NCBI RefSeq assembly: GCF_000430845.1
Contig: NZ_AUMU01000006.1
Location: 277,576 to 341,575 of the forward strand
Source of the DNA: Chryseobacterium gregarium DSM 19109
Lineage (GTDB): Bacteria; Bacteroidota; Bacteroidia; Flavobacteriales; Weeksellaceae
Length of the DNA stretch: 64,000 bases
Reading direction: 5' to 3'
The notes beneath the pieces were generated by a model, which saw only the letters and a program-made list of their open reading frames with translations, was not told the DNA's origin and ran no database searches. Positions within the stretch are counted from its first letter, which is position 1; each line of letters begins with the position of its first letter. The position numbers were made by a program, and so were the translations under genes. Below are positions 8,011 to 16,973 of this stretch, piece after piece.

Positions 8011-10545
8011 ATGAGACACGACCGACGCGCAGAAAAATTCAGACAGATCGTGGAAAATAAATTCCAGATCTACAATTCATTGTTTATGAGCCTGCCTTAT
8101 GATAAAATGACCAACATCGGGATGCTGCTTCCGTTTCTTTACGAAGAAAGCAAAGCCGGCTACGAAGCAGGAAAGACCCCGGAAGAAATCGTAGAAGAAT
8201 TTTTTCATAACCATACCCATCTCCAGACGGAAGAACAGAAGCTTGAACTGCTTTTTAAGATCATCCAGTATATCGAGCGGCAGGTAGTCCTTTTTGACAG
8301 TATTGAAGATGCGGCCTTCCCAAGCCTGCACTCGGAAAGCGACAAAGGAATGGTAACCAATCTGTACGAACGTTCGTTGCAGGATCATAAACTCGAAAAA
8401 GTACGTGAAAAACTGAAGGATTTTGCCGTTAAAATTGTTTTTACGGCACACCCTACCCAGTTTTATCCCAACTCCGTACAGAGAATCCTGCATGATCTCA
8501 GAAATGCGATTACCAAAGATTCGGTAACGGATATTGATATGCTTCTGCAGCAATTGGGGAAAACCCCTTTTGTCAACAAAGAAAAGCCGACGCCTATTGA
8601 TGAAGCCATGAGCATCATCTATTATCTGAGGTATGTATATTATGATACCATCGGGGAACTTTTTACCAAGATCAAATCAACTTTCGGAAATGATCATTTC
8701 CATCTGCATGAAGACCTGATCCAGCTGGGATTCTGGCCCGGAGGCGACCGCGACGGGAACCCTTTTGTCACTGCGGACGTTACCAGAAGAGTAGCGGAAG
8801 AACTGCATTCCGCAATTTTAAAAGCCTATTACAATAATCTCAAATCTGTACGGAGAAGGCTCAGTTTCAGAGGCGTTTCAGAGGTTTTGGGAAAATTGAG
8901 CAATGAACTGTATGCTGCCATTTTCAGAAATGAAAAGATCATGGCAGAAGATATTATCAGAAGAATTGATGAAGCAGAAAAAATCGTGGTGGAGCAGCAT
9001 AATTCATTGTTCCTGGATCTGCTGACCGATTTCAGGGACAGGGTAAAGATTTTCGGGACCCATTTTGCGACATTGGATGTCCGTCAGGACAGCAGGATTC
9101 ATCAGACGGTTATTGATGAAGTTTTTGCTAAAATATCCGGAAATTCTGAAGCTTCCTATGAAGAAAAATTTAATCAGCTGATTCAGGCCTCAGAAACCGT
9201 TGATCCGGAAGATTTCGAAGATATTGTTAAAGATACTTTGCTTACCGTTACGCAGATATCACAAATCCAGCAGCTGAACGGCATAAGAGGAATGAACCGC
9301 TATATAATTTCCAATTCTGATGCGGTGAAAGACGTCATGAATGTCTATGCATTCTTCAAAATTTGCGGGTACCGGGATGAAGAAATCAATATGGATATCG
9401 TTCCGCTTTTTGAAACCATGGAAGGTTTGGCCCATGCTGAAAAAGTAATGAGCGACCTGTACCAAAATCCGGTATATCAGAAACATCTGGCAGGAAGGGG
9501 AAACCAGCAGACCATTATGCTGGGCTTTTCAGACGGAACGAAAGACGGCGGATACCTGAAAGCCAACTGGGAGATTTATAAAGCCAAGGAACTTCTTACC
9601 GCGCTTTCTGAACAGAACGGGGTTAAAGTGATCTTTTTTGACGGCAGAGGCGGGCCGCCGGCCAGAGGCGGCGGGAAAACCCATGATTTTTATGCTTCGC
9701 AGGGAAGCACGATTGCCAATAATAAAATTGAATTAACGATCCAGGGCCAGACCATTACCAGTATTTTCGGGAACAAAGAACAGGCGAAATATAATTTTGA
9801 ACAGCTTCTGACAGCCGGTGTGGAAAATGATGTCTTTAAAAATGCCAAAAAAGATTTAACGGAACAAGAACGGGCGCTCATGATAGAGTTGTCCGATATC
9901 AGCTATCAGAAATATTCGGATCTGAAAGCGCATCCTATGTTTGTACCGTACCTTCAGGAAATGAGCACGCTGGAATATTACGGAAAAACCAATATCGGCA
10001 GCCGGCCGTCAAAAAGAGGCGGCGGAAATGAACTGAAATTTGAAGACCTGAGGGCAATTCCGTTTGTAGGATCCTGGGCACAGCTGAAACAGAATGTCCC
10101 CGGGTTTTTCGGTTTCGGATTTGCGATGCAGCAGCTGAAGGAACAGGGAAGGTTTGATGAGGTAAGAGCTTTATATAAAGGCTCCGATTTCTTCAGGACA
10201 CTGGTACTCAACTCCATGATGAGCATGAACAAGACTTATTTCCCGCTGACCTATTACATTAAAAACAATCCGAAATTTGGTCCGTTCTGGACTGTTTTAT
10301 TTGACGAATACCGGCTTTCCAAGGAAATCATGCTGGAACTGACCGGTTTTACCATGCTCCAGGAGGAAGATGCCTTATCAAGGAAATCCGTGAAAATCCG
10401 TGAGAAGATCGTACTGCCGCTGCTGAGTATCCAGCAGTATGCTCTGATGAAAATCCAGAAAGGGGAAGGGAACAAGGAAGCCTATGAAAAGCTGGTGATG
10501 CGCTCCCTCTTCGGGAATATCAATGCAAGCAGGAATTCAGCTTAA
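8011..10545 (+). CDS. ppc: phosphoenolpyruvate carboxylase
   Basis: 844 residues, within the usual bacterial range. It carboxylates phosphoenolpyruvate with bicarbonate to oxaloacetate and so refills the TCA cycle. Seen directly: the first active-site motif VFTAHPTQ (catalytic His near 147), FWPGGDRDGNPF, the glycine-rich loop GRGGPPARGGG (about 545-555), IGSRPSKRGGG with LRAIPFVGSWAQ (about 660-690), and a C-terminus ending SRNSA. The classical family ends in RNTG, and the terminal residues contribute to the active site, so this tail is a small departure that may be a lineage trait. The tentative promoter box leaves almost no 5' leader. The next gene starts 9 nt after the stop. Confidence 0.97.
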   Translation: MRHDRRAEKFRQIVENKFQIYNSLFMSLPYDKMTNIGMLLPFLYEESKAGYEAGKTPEEIVEEFFHNHTHLQTEEQKLELLFKIIQYIERQVVLFDSIEDAAFPSLHSESDKGMVTNLYERSLQDHKLEKVREKLKDFAVKIVFTAHPTQFYPNSVQRILHDLRNAITKDSVTDIDMLLQQLGKTPFVNKEKPTPIDEAMSIIYYLRYVYYDTIGELFTKIKSTFGNDHFHLHEDLIQLGFWPGGDRDGNPFVTADVTRRVAEELHSAILKAYYNNLKSVRRRLSFRGVSEVLGKLSNELYAAIFRNEKIMAEDIIRRIDEAEKIVVEQHNSLFLDLLTDFRDRVKIFGTHFATLDVRQDSRIHQTVIDEVFAKISGNSEASYEEKFNQLIQASETVDPEDFEDIVKDTLLTVTQISQIQQLNGIRGMNRYIISNSDAVKDVMNVYAFFKICGYRDEEINMDIVPLFETMEGLAHAEKVMSDLYQNPVYQKHLAGRGNQQTIMLGFSDGTKDGGYLKANWEIYKAKELLTALSEQNGVKVIFFDGRGGPPARGGGKTHDFYASQGSTIANNKIELTIQGQTITSIFGNKEQAKYNFEQLLTAGVENDVFKNAKKDLTEQERALMIELSDISYQKYSDLKAHPMFVPYLQEMSTLEYYGKTNIGSRPSKRGGGNELKFEDLRAIPFVGSWAQLKQNVPGFFGFGFAMQQLKEQGRFDEVRALYKGSDFFRTLVLNSMMSMNKTYFPLTYYIKNNPKFGPFWTVLFDEYRLSKEIMLELTGFTMLQEEDALSRKSVKIREKIVLPLLSIQQYALMKIQKGEGNKEAYEKLVMRSLFGNINASRNSA

Positions 10546-10554
10546 AATTTAAAT

Positions 10555-11292
10555 ATGAGGATACCTGTTTTAATAATTGCCCTGATGTTTTCAGCAGGCT
10601 GTAAAGAATCCAAAAAGGATCAGCTGCCGCCTGCTGCCAGAAACGAAGCGTTGTCTATCGAAAAAGCAGCAGATGACCACCTGCAGACTGAAGAGAAGAA
10701 AAAGCCGGCAGATTTCCTGCCGAAAAGATTTGTGCTTTTTGACGAAGTGCAGGGCGACCTGAATAACGACGGAATGGATGATGATATCCTGATCATCAAA
10801 GGGACGGAAAAAGGTAAAGTCATTGCAGATGAAACGCGAGGGAAATTAGACCGCAATCGCAGAGGGATTATTGTTCTTCTTAAAACCAGGGATAATAGTT
10901 ACAAATTGGTTGTTGAGAATAAAAGCTGTTTTTCCTCAGAAAATGAAGAAGGCGGTACGTATTATGCTCCTGAACTGGAGGTATACGCAGAAAAAGGAAA
11001 TTTATTTGTTCACTATGCACACGGCAGATACGGCTACTGGATGTATACTTTCCAGTACAGGAATTCTGATTTCCAACTGATAGGCTATGATTCCAGCGAT
11101 AATTTCTGCCCGGTGATCAACAGCGAGACGAGTATCAATTTCCTGACTGGTAAAAAACAGTTCAGGGAAAATACAAATAAAGGTGCGGACAGCGGGGAAG
11201 AGGTGTTTAAAGAAACCTGGAGTAAAATTAAAGTTCAGAAACCTGTTGTGTTATCTGAAATCAAGGACTTCGATGAACTTGACCTGACGTAA
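10555..11292 (+). CDS. lipoprotein with EF-hand-like/FG-GAP-type segment
   Basis: 245 residues. The signal MRIPVLIIALMFSAGC ends in a lipobox Cys. A low-complexity Ala/Glu/Lys linker precedes a conserved-looking domain starting DLNNDGMDDDILIIKG. That stretch resembles the calcium-binding loop of FG-GAP/integrin-like or thrombospondin-type-3 repeats. The rest is beta-rich with many aromatics. It lies 9 nt downstream of ppc and is probably cotranscribed, with no evident metabolic link. The function is unknown. Confidence 0.7.
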   Translation: MRIPVLIIALMFSAGCKESKKDQLPPAARNEALSIEKAADDHLQTEEKKKPADFLPKRFVLFDEVQGDLNNDGMDDDILIIKGTEKGKVIADETRGKLDRNRRGIIVLLKTRDNSYKLVVENKSCFSSENEEGGTYYAPELEVYAEKGNLFVHYAHGRYGYWMYTFQYRNSDFQLIGYDSSDNFCPVINSETSINFLTGKKQFRENTNKGADSGEEVFKETWSKIKVQKPVVLSEIKDFDELDLT

Positions 11293-11299
11293 ATAAAAT

Positions 11300-11334
11300 A
11301 AACAAAGCCTCTCGTATATGAGAGGCTTTGTTTA
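11300..11334. terminator. bidirectional intrinsic terminator
   Basis: A perfect 13-bp stem (arms AACAAAGCCTCTC and its complement) lies between the convergent lipoprotein and subtilase genes and is flanked by T-rich sequence on both sides. Confidence 0.9.
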
Positions 11335-11336
11335 TT

Positions 11337-12947
11337 TTATTCCTTTATCATTTTTTCATAAAAGATTTTATCTTTGGTCAGGATTTTAATGTAGTAAATG
11401 CCTTTTGGGAAATCTTCAACCTTCACCGATTTCTGATGATCAACTTTCGTAATCAGCCTTCCGAGGTTGTCATAGAATTCCAAGGACAGTACTTCTTTTT
11501 CCGTTGCAATGTTCAGGATGTCTTTAACAGGATTGGGGAAAATGCTCAGCTGTTTAACCTGAACCGTTTCCGAAGTATTGAGTACCATATTGTAAAAGCT
11601 TCCGAAATTCAGGATCCCATAACCCATCTGATCGGTATGGTTCGGGTACAGAGATGCCGTCTGCCTTAACCGGTCTCTCACAGCATCCCTGTTCATGGCG
11701 GAAAATGCCTGAAGTAAACAGGCAATGCCTCCTGCAGCGATCGGTGTGGCAATGGATGTCCCGTTCACCGATATTGTTGAGTTGTTATTTACGGTAGTTG
11801 TATTGCTTCCCCGTGTACTTGCATCAGGCTTTACCACACCTGAAGCATTGGGGCCATAGGATGAAAAATCTGAAGAAACCCCTGCTGCATCTACAGAACC
11901 GATGGTAAATACTTTTGCATTATCTGCCGGGGTCAGAATATAATGCCATGGCTGGGCACCTGAGTTTCCAGCCGCAAATAATGTAAAGATCCCTTTACTG
12001 ACGGCGATTTCAGCTCCTCTTGCGATAAAGGAAGTAGTCCCGTTCAGTTGAGCATAGGTATAGTTATATTTCGGGTCATCGAAAGTGGCATAGCCCAGTG
12101 AAGTAGTGATAAGGTCGACCCCTTTCCGGTCAGCCTCTTCAGCGGCTTCAATCCAGTACAGTTCTTCTTCCGGGATTTCCACCGCTGCATTTTCGCTCCG
12201 GTACAGGTAAAAATCAGCATCCGGCGCGGCACCGACAAAGGTATCCTGAATATATCCTCCGATGGCACCTAAAACCACAGAGCCATGGTTGCTGATCGAA
12301 GTATTGTAAATATCAGTTCCTTTATTTACAAAATCATATCCGCCTTTGATATGTCCGTTGGTCCATAATCTTGAAAAGGCAGAACCGTTATCGACATAGG
12401 GGAATCCGGCATCGATCACTGCAATGGTTACGCCTGTCCCGGTGTAACCCGCGAGGTGGAGCGGCCTGATATTGACCTGGTCGATCTGCCCGGAACCCGA
12501 ACCGTAATCAAATGTCGTTAAAGCTTTATTCGCGGAACCATCACCAACAGCTTCCCATTTATTAACATTTTTATATTTGGGAATGCCGGCCGCATTTTTA
12601 GCAAAACTCTCTACCGACTGCACATACGTTTGAGCCTGAAGAGCAGCTATCTGGGCAGGTGTGGCATTTACCGCAACTCCGTTCAGCCATTTTGAATAAT
12701 CGGTTACGTTAAAACCCAGAGTCTGGATATTCTGTATGTACGACTGTTCAATCGGGGCGTCCTGATCATTGAGGGCAATGCCGAGTGTCGTCCTCCGGTT
12801 CAGGGATTTCTGGGAGAGTTCAGAAAGGGGATTGGCATAGAAAGCCGCCTTATTCGGCTTGTCTTTGAAAAACACAAAAACGAGTGATGTCTGCGCAAAA
12901 CTTACCGTGTAACCTGCTAAAAGACAAAAAAGTAAAGTTTTTTTCAT
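11337..12947 (-). CDS. secreted subtilisin-like serine protease with T9SS sorting domain
   Basis: 536 residues: a signal peptide (to about FAQ-19), a propeptide-like region, then an S8 peptidase domain and a C-terminal type A sorting domain. The catalytic triad is visible as Asp179 in AVIDAGF, His221 in SNHGSVV and Ser398 in NGTSIATP, with the oxyanion Asn in AAGNSG (about 328). The last 75 residues begin LSIFPNPVKD and end with the YEKMIKE strand typical of T9SS cargo, so the enzyme is probably secreted across the outer membrane. It is transcribed alone, in convergence with the upstream lipoprotein. Confidence 0.95.
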   Translation of the reverse strand: MKKTLLFCLLAGYTVSFAQTSLVFVFFKDKPNKAAFYANPLSELSQKSLNRRTTLGIALNDQDAPIEQSYIQNIQTLGFNVTDYSKWLNGVAVNATPAQIAALQAQTYVQSVESFAKNAAGIPKYKNVNKWEAVGDGSANKALTTFDYGSGSGQIDQVNIRPLHLAGYTGTGVTIAVIDAGFPYVDNGSAFSRLWTNGHIKGGYDFVNKGTDIYNTSISNHGSVVLGAIGGYIQDTFVGAAPDADFYLYRSENAAVEIPEEELYWIEAAEEADRKGVDLITTSLGYATFDDPKYNYTYAQLNGTTSFIARGAEIAVSKGIFTLFAAGNSGAQPWHYILTPADNAKVFTIGSVDAAGVSSDFSSYGPNASGVVKPDASTRGSNTTTVNNNSTISVNGTSIATPIAAGGIACLLQAFSAMNRDAVRDRLRQTASLYPNHTDQMGYGILNFGSFYNMVLNTSETVQVKQLSIFPNPVKDILNIATEKEVLSLEFYDNLGRLITKVDHQKSVKVEDFPKGIYYIKILTKDKIFYEKMIKE

Positions 12948-12989
12948 ATCTTTATTTTGTATAAAGATAAAACAAAATCAATAAAATTT

Positions 12990-13018
12990 TTGATAGGATG
13001 TTAAATTCCTTATTTTTA
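12990..13018 (+). promoter_or_regulatory. promoter of the DegT aminotransferase
   Basis: TTG (12990-12992), an 18-nt spacer and TATTTTTA (13011-13018, one mismatch to TANNTTTG). The box overlaps a possible upstream ATG at 12998. That ATG is therefore unlikely to be transcribed, which supports the start at 13034. Confidence 0.5.
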
Positions 13019-13033
13019 CAGAAATATTTATCT

Positions 13034-14158
13034 ATGAAAAAGATTCAAATGGTTGACTTACAAAGTCAGTATTACAAAATAAAGAATGATGTGGATAATG
13101 CAGTATTAAATGTAATGGATTCTGCGGCTTTTATCAACGGGCCGGAAGTAAAGTCTTTCCAGAATGAATTGGAGTCATATTTAGACGTAAATCATGTGAT
13201 TCCCTGTGCAAACGGTACGGATGCCCTTCAGATCGCTTTAATGGCCCTTGACCTTCAGGAAGGAGATGAAATCATCACGGCGGATTTTACCTTTGCCGCT
13301 ACTGTGGAAGTGATTCATCTGCTGAAGCTTAAATCCGTTCTGGTAGATGTTGATTATGATACGTTTACCATTTCACCGGAAGCGATCCGCAAATCAATCA
13401 CGCCCAAGACAAAAGCGATCATTCCTGTACATATTTTCGGACAGTGTTCAGATATGGAGGAAATCTTAAAAATAGCTGAAGAGCACAACCTATATGTCAT
13501 TGAAGATAATGCGCAGGCCATCGGTGCTGAATTTACTTTTTCAGACGGTACCGTAAAAAAAGCGGGAACGATGTCCACGGTAGGAACGACCTCTTTCTTT
13601 CCTTCTAAAAACCTGGGCTGCTACGGAGACGGCGGTGCTATTTTTACCAATAATGATGAACTGGCCCACCGTTTAAGAGGGATTGTGAATCATGGAATGT
13701 ATGAAAGGTATTATCATGACGAAGTTGGAGTAAATTCAAGATTAGACAGTGTACAGGCTGCCATTTTAAGGAAAAAGCTTCCGCATCTTGATCAATATAA
13801 CGAATCAAGGGGTAAGGCCGCCGATTATTATGATGAAGCATTTGCGGGACACGAAGGTCTTCTGACTCCTAAAAGAGCAGGAAATTCAACCCATGTTTTT
13901 CATCAGTATACCCTGAGGATCCTGAACGGTAAGAGAAACGATTTACAGAAATTCCTGACCGAAAAAGAAATCCCTGCTATGATCTATTACCCTGTAGCGT
14001 TACGGAAACAGAAGGCCTATTACCAGGAAAGCAATGATGCTGATTTTGTTAATACAGACCAACTGCTGGAACAGGTGATCTCGCTTCCGATGCATACCGA
14101 ACTGGATGATGAACAGCTGAAATATATTACGGATGCAGTACTGGAATTTATGAAATAA
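13034..14158 (+). CDS. DegT/DnrJ/EryC1/StrS-family sugar aminotransferase
   Basis: A PLP-dependent aminotransferase of 374 residues that should add an amino group to a nucleotide-linked keto-sugar for surface polysaccharide. The opening MKKIQMVDLQSQYYKIK is typical. ANGTDALQIAL forms the phosphate-binding region, EDNAQAIGAEF supplies the PLP-facing Asp, and the Schiff-base Lys is in FFPSKNLGCYGDGGA (Lys192). The start at 13034 is chosen because the earlier ATG overlaps the promoter box and adds a non-conserved 12-residue tail. The exact sugar is unknown. galE lies downstream after a 483-nt gap. Confidence 0.93.
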   Translation: MKKIQMVDLQSQYYKIKNDVDNAVLNVMDSAAFINGPEVKSFQNELESYLDVNHVIPCANGTDALQIALMALDLQEGDEIITADFTFAATVEVIHLLKLKSVLVDVDYDTFTISPEAIRKSITPKTKAIIPVHIFGQCSDMEEILKIAEEHNLYVIEDNAQAIGAEFTFSDGTVKKAGTMSTVGTTSFFPSKNLGCYGDGGAIFTNNDELAHRLRGIVNHGMYERYYHDEVGVNSRLDSVQAAILRKKLPHLDQYNESRGKAADYYDEAFAGHEGLLTPKRAGNSTHVFHQYTLRILNGKRNDLQKFLTEKEIPAMIYYPVALRKQKAYYQESNDADFVNTDQLLEQVISLPMHTELDDEQLKYITDAVLEFMK

Positions 14159-14641
14159 ATCTTCAGTAAAACTAAAACTTAAAGTTTTCCATGCGTGTCT
14201 GAATGTCCTTTCGGTATCCTGTTTGGATATAGATTATTTCATAAGATATCGCTCATTAATCTGCATTCGAAGACTGATCAGAATTTTGTAAATGTTTTGA
14301 GTCTGGTAAGATGGGAACAGCTGTATTCAGATGAATCTGTCAATAAATACCACATCACGTGCTTCAGTAAGGATTATTAATAACAATGGTCCGTTTTTTG
14401 AGTTTCTACCGAATAGAATTTTACTGATTTTTAATAATAATTCAGGGATTCAATCGACTATAACGTAAATACCGATTTTAGGATTATATACTCCTATTTT
14501 ACATTAATTTGCTATAAAAGAATATATTTTTCTAAAGTGATATTTGGATGACCTGATTTTATCGACATTAACTAATAAAGAATAAAATATAACCATATAA
14601 AACTGCCGGATCTTAATCACCGGAAAAGACAAAAAATTAAT
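14159..14641. other. 483-nt gene-free spacer
   Basis: AT-rich and without a convincing gene, RNA or repeat. One 61-codon frame (14195-14380, GTG start) is present but has no recognisable product. A TA-rich stretch before galE presumably contains its promoter, but no exact TANNTTTG box lies close to the start. Confidence 0.5.
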
Positions 14642-15664
14642 ATGACAATACTCGTAACAGGAGGTCTCGGATACATCGGTTCACACACCGTAGTAGAACT
14701 TTTGAATAGCAATTTTGAAGTTGTTATCGTAGACGATTTATCCAACTCAGAAAGATTTATTTTAAAAAATATTGAGGAAATCACCGGGAAAAAGCCGGTC
14801 TTTTATCCTTTTGACTTAAAGAGAAGAGAACTTCTCACTCAGGTTTTTAATGCGCATCAGATTGATGGATGTATTAATTTTGCCGCCTCAAAAGCAGTAG
14901 GTGAAAGCCAGTTGAAGCCCGTTGATTATTATGAGAACAACTTGTTTTCCCTGATCAACATCCTGCAGGAATTTAAAGAGCGTGGACTTTCCAATTTTAT
15001 CTTCAGTTCGTCCTGTACCGTATACGGACAGGCAGACCAGATGCCGATTAATGAAAATACCCCGTTGAAAATGCCGGAAAGCGTTTACGGAAAAACCAAG
15101 CAGATGGGAGAGGAGATCCTGGCTGATTTTGCGAAAGCATACCAGCGTAAAGTTTCATTATTAAGATATTTTAACCCGATCGGTGCCCATCCTTCAGCAA
15201 AGTTAGGCGAATTGCCTATCGGAATTCCGAATAACCTGGTTCCTTTTGTCATGCAGACCGCTGCCGGAATCCGTGAAACACTCAGCATCTGGGGCGATGA
15301 TTATCCTACAGAAGACGGAACAGCAGTACGTGATTATATCTATGTGGTTGACCTTGCGAAAGCCCATGTTGCTGCTTTAAAAAAGTTAATGGAAGATGAT
15401 TCTGATAACGTGGTAATTGATATTTTTAACCTGGGTACGGGAAAAGGATCATCAGTGCTGGAAGTGGTCAAAGCTTTTGAAACAGCAAATGGCGTTGAGG
15501 TAAAATATCAGATCTGTGACCGTAGGGAAGGTGATATTACCATTGCATATGCCAACGTTGACAAAGCGGAAAAAGAACTTGGCTGGAAATCTGAAACTTC
15601 CTTGGAGGAAGCATTAAGGTCCGTATGGCAATGGCAGAATTATCTGGTTTCAAGAACCGTTTAA
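14642..15664 (+). CDS. galE: UDP-glucose 4-epimerase
   Basis: A 340-residue short-chain dehydrogenase/reductase of the extended type that interconverts UDP-glucose and UDP-galactose using bound NAD. The N-terminal Rossmann motif is TGGLGYIGSH (from 6). The catalytic pair is Tyr149 and Lys153 in SVYGKTK, with the preceding SSSCTVYG strand. The substrate segment RYFNPIGAH and the C-terminal DRREGD are also typical. It heads a tight three-gene unit, with the methyltransferase 11 nt downstream. UDP-N-acetyl activity is possible and cannot be excluded by eye. Confidence 0.95.
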   Translation: MTILVTGGLGYIGSHTVVELLNSNFEVVIVDDLSNSERFILKNIEEITGKKPVFYPFDLKRRELLTQVFNAHQIDGCINFAASKAVGESQLKPVDYYENNLFSLINILQEFKERGLSNFIFSSSCTVYGQADQMPINENTPLKMPESVYGKTKQMGEEILADFAKAYQRKVSLLRYFNPIGAHPSAKLGELPIGIPNNLVPFVMQTAAGIRETLSIWGDDYPTEDGTAVRDYIYVVDLAKAHVAALKKLMEDDSDNVVIDIFNLGTGKGSSVLEVVKAFETANGVEVKYQICDRREGDITIAYANVDKAEKELGWKSETSLEEALRSVWQWQNYLVSRTV

Positions 15665-15675
15665 ATTATTAACGT

Positions 15676-16440
15676 ATGGTCTGGAATCCTGAACTTTATG
15701 ATCAATTTAAAAAAGAACGGTCCGCACCGTTTTTTGATCTTTTGAAACTGGTCATCCCTAAGGATAATATACAAGTGATTGATCTGGGCTGCGGAACGGG
15801 TGAGCTGACTTCGGAACTGCCGGGTTATTTATCAGGTTCGGAAATCACCGGCATTGATTCTTCTGCTGAAATGCTGGAAAAAGCAAAGCATTTTGAAACC
15901 GGACAGCTGAAATTCTATCAGAGAAGCATTGAAGAGCAGCTGGAAGCCAATGAAACTTTTGATCTCATTATTTCCAATGCAGCCATCCAGTGGTGTGACC
16001 ATCATGAAAAGCTGTTTCCGGAGATCATCAGTAGAATAAACAAAGGCGGCCAGCTGGCTATCCAGATTCCTTCGAATCATGAATTTATCGTGCATCAGCT
16101 CCTTAGGAAAGTCGCGGAAACCGAACCGTATAAGGCCGCTTACCATTCATGGACAAGGCAATATTCTGTTTTGAAAATTGAAGATTATGCCCGGATAATG
16201 TTTGATCATAACGGCAGTGGGATTACGGTTTTTGAAAAAGTATACCCTCTTGTTATGGATGATGCAGAAGCTGTTTTTACCTGGGCATCAGGAACAGCCA
16301 TGATTCCGTACCTTGACAAGCTGCCCGAAGATTTACAGCAAGCCTTCAATGAAGATTATAAAAAAGAACTAAAACATATTTTTACGAAATCACCGGTCTT
16401 TTATCCTTTTAAAAGGACTTTTATTTCGGCAACATTTTAA
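15676..16440 (+). CDS. class I SAM methyltransferase, trans-aconitate methyltransferase-like
   Basis: 254 residues. The start MVWNPELYDQFKKER resembles Tam proteins. The SAM-binding motif I is VIDLGCGTGEL (34-44), followed by ITGIDSSAEML as motif II. ISNAAIQWC gives the motif IV region. Tam methylates trans-aconitate, a by-product that inhibits aconitase. The resemblance is over the whole length, but substrate assignment is inference. It lies between galE and a cytidylyltransferase, with short gaps on both sides. Confidence 0.8.
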   Translation: MVWNPELYDQFKKERSAPFFDLLKLVIPKDNIQVIDLGCGTGELTSELPGYLSGSEITGIDSSAEMLEKAKHFETGQLKFYQRSIEEQLEANETFDLIISNAAIQWCDHHEKLFPEIISRINKGGQLAIQIPSNHEFIVHQLLRKVAETEPYKAAYHSWTRQYSVLKIEDYARIMFDHNGSGITVFEKVYPLVMDDAEAVFTWASGTAMIPYLDKLPEDLQQAFNEDYKKELKHIFTKSPVFYPFKRTFISATF

Positions 16441-16464
16441 ATCAACAAATAATTGGATATTAGT

Positions 16465-16926
16465 ATGAAAACACAGAGAATAGGCATCACATTCTCCTCA
16501 TTTGACTTATTGCATGCCGGTCACATCAAGATGCTGGAGGAGGCAAAAACAGTATGTGATTACCTGATCGTCGGTCTGCAGATTGACCCTTCGCACGACC
16601 GCCCGACCAAAAACAAGCCTACCCAAACCATCGTAGAACGCTATATCCAGCTTAAGGCTGTCAATGCTGTAGATGAAATCATTCCTTATTATACGGAGGA
16701 AGATCTTCTGGATATCCTGAAGTCGTTTGTTATTGATGTAAGAATCATCGGAGACGATTATCTTGACAAAGATTTCACAGGAAAAAAATACTGCGAGGAA
16801 AAAGGGATAGAAATCTTTTACAATAAAAGAGACCACCGGTTTTCTTCCAGCGACCTGAGAAAAAGAATCTATGAGGCAGAACTTGCCAAACTTTCAAGAA
16901 TGGAAGCTGAAGAAACTGTAAAATAA
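16465..16926 (+). CDS. cytidylyltransferase-like protein (glycerol-3-phosphate/FAD synthase type)
   Basis: 153 residues of the nucleotidyltransferase fold. The nucleotide-binding motif FDLLHAGH (13-20) is intact, and an RFSSSDLRKRI segment near the C-terminus corresponds to the family's second signature. Relatives transfer CMP to glycerol-3-phosphate or to other alcohol phosphates for wall and capsule precursors. The ATG at 16465 is preferred to a TTG at 16453, because it directly precedes the conserved first strand (KTQRIGITFSSFDLLH). It is the last gene of the galE unit and is followed by a strong terminator. The substrate is unknown. Confidence 0.85.
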   Translation: MKTQRIGITFSSFDLLHAGHIKMLEEAKTVCDYLIVGLQIDPSHDRPTKNKPTQTIVERYIQLKAVNAVDEIIPYYTEEDLLDILKSFVIDVRIIGDDYLDKDFTGKKYCEEKGIEIFYNKRDHRFSSSDLRKRIYEAELAKLSRMEAEETVK

Positions 16927-16958
16927 AAGAATCCCGAAATTATTTTCGGGATTCTTGT
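16927..16958. terminator. bidirectional intrinsic terminator
   Basis: A 12-bp perfect stem (AGAATCCCGAAA arm, loop TTAT, 16929-16956) lies between the convergent cytidylyltransferase and TonB-type receptor genes. Confidence 0.9.
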
Positions 16959-16973
16959 TTATGTATTTTCATT

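Noticed and set aside
12998..13033. 12-residue N-terminal extension of the DegT aminotransferase
   Set aside because: A promoter box at 13011-13018 lies within it, and the family opening begins at 13034.
14195..14380. 61-codon frame in the spacer before galE
   Set aside because: GTG start without a ribosome site or promoter, no recognisable product, and irregular composition; probably chance.
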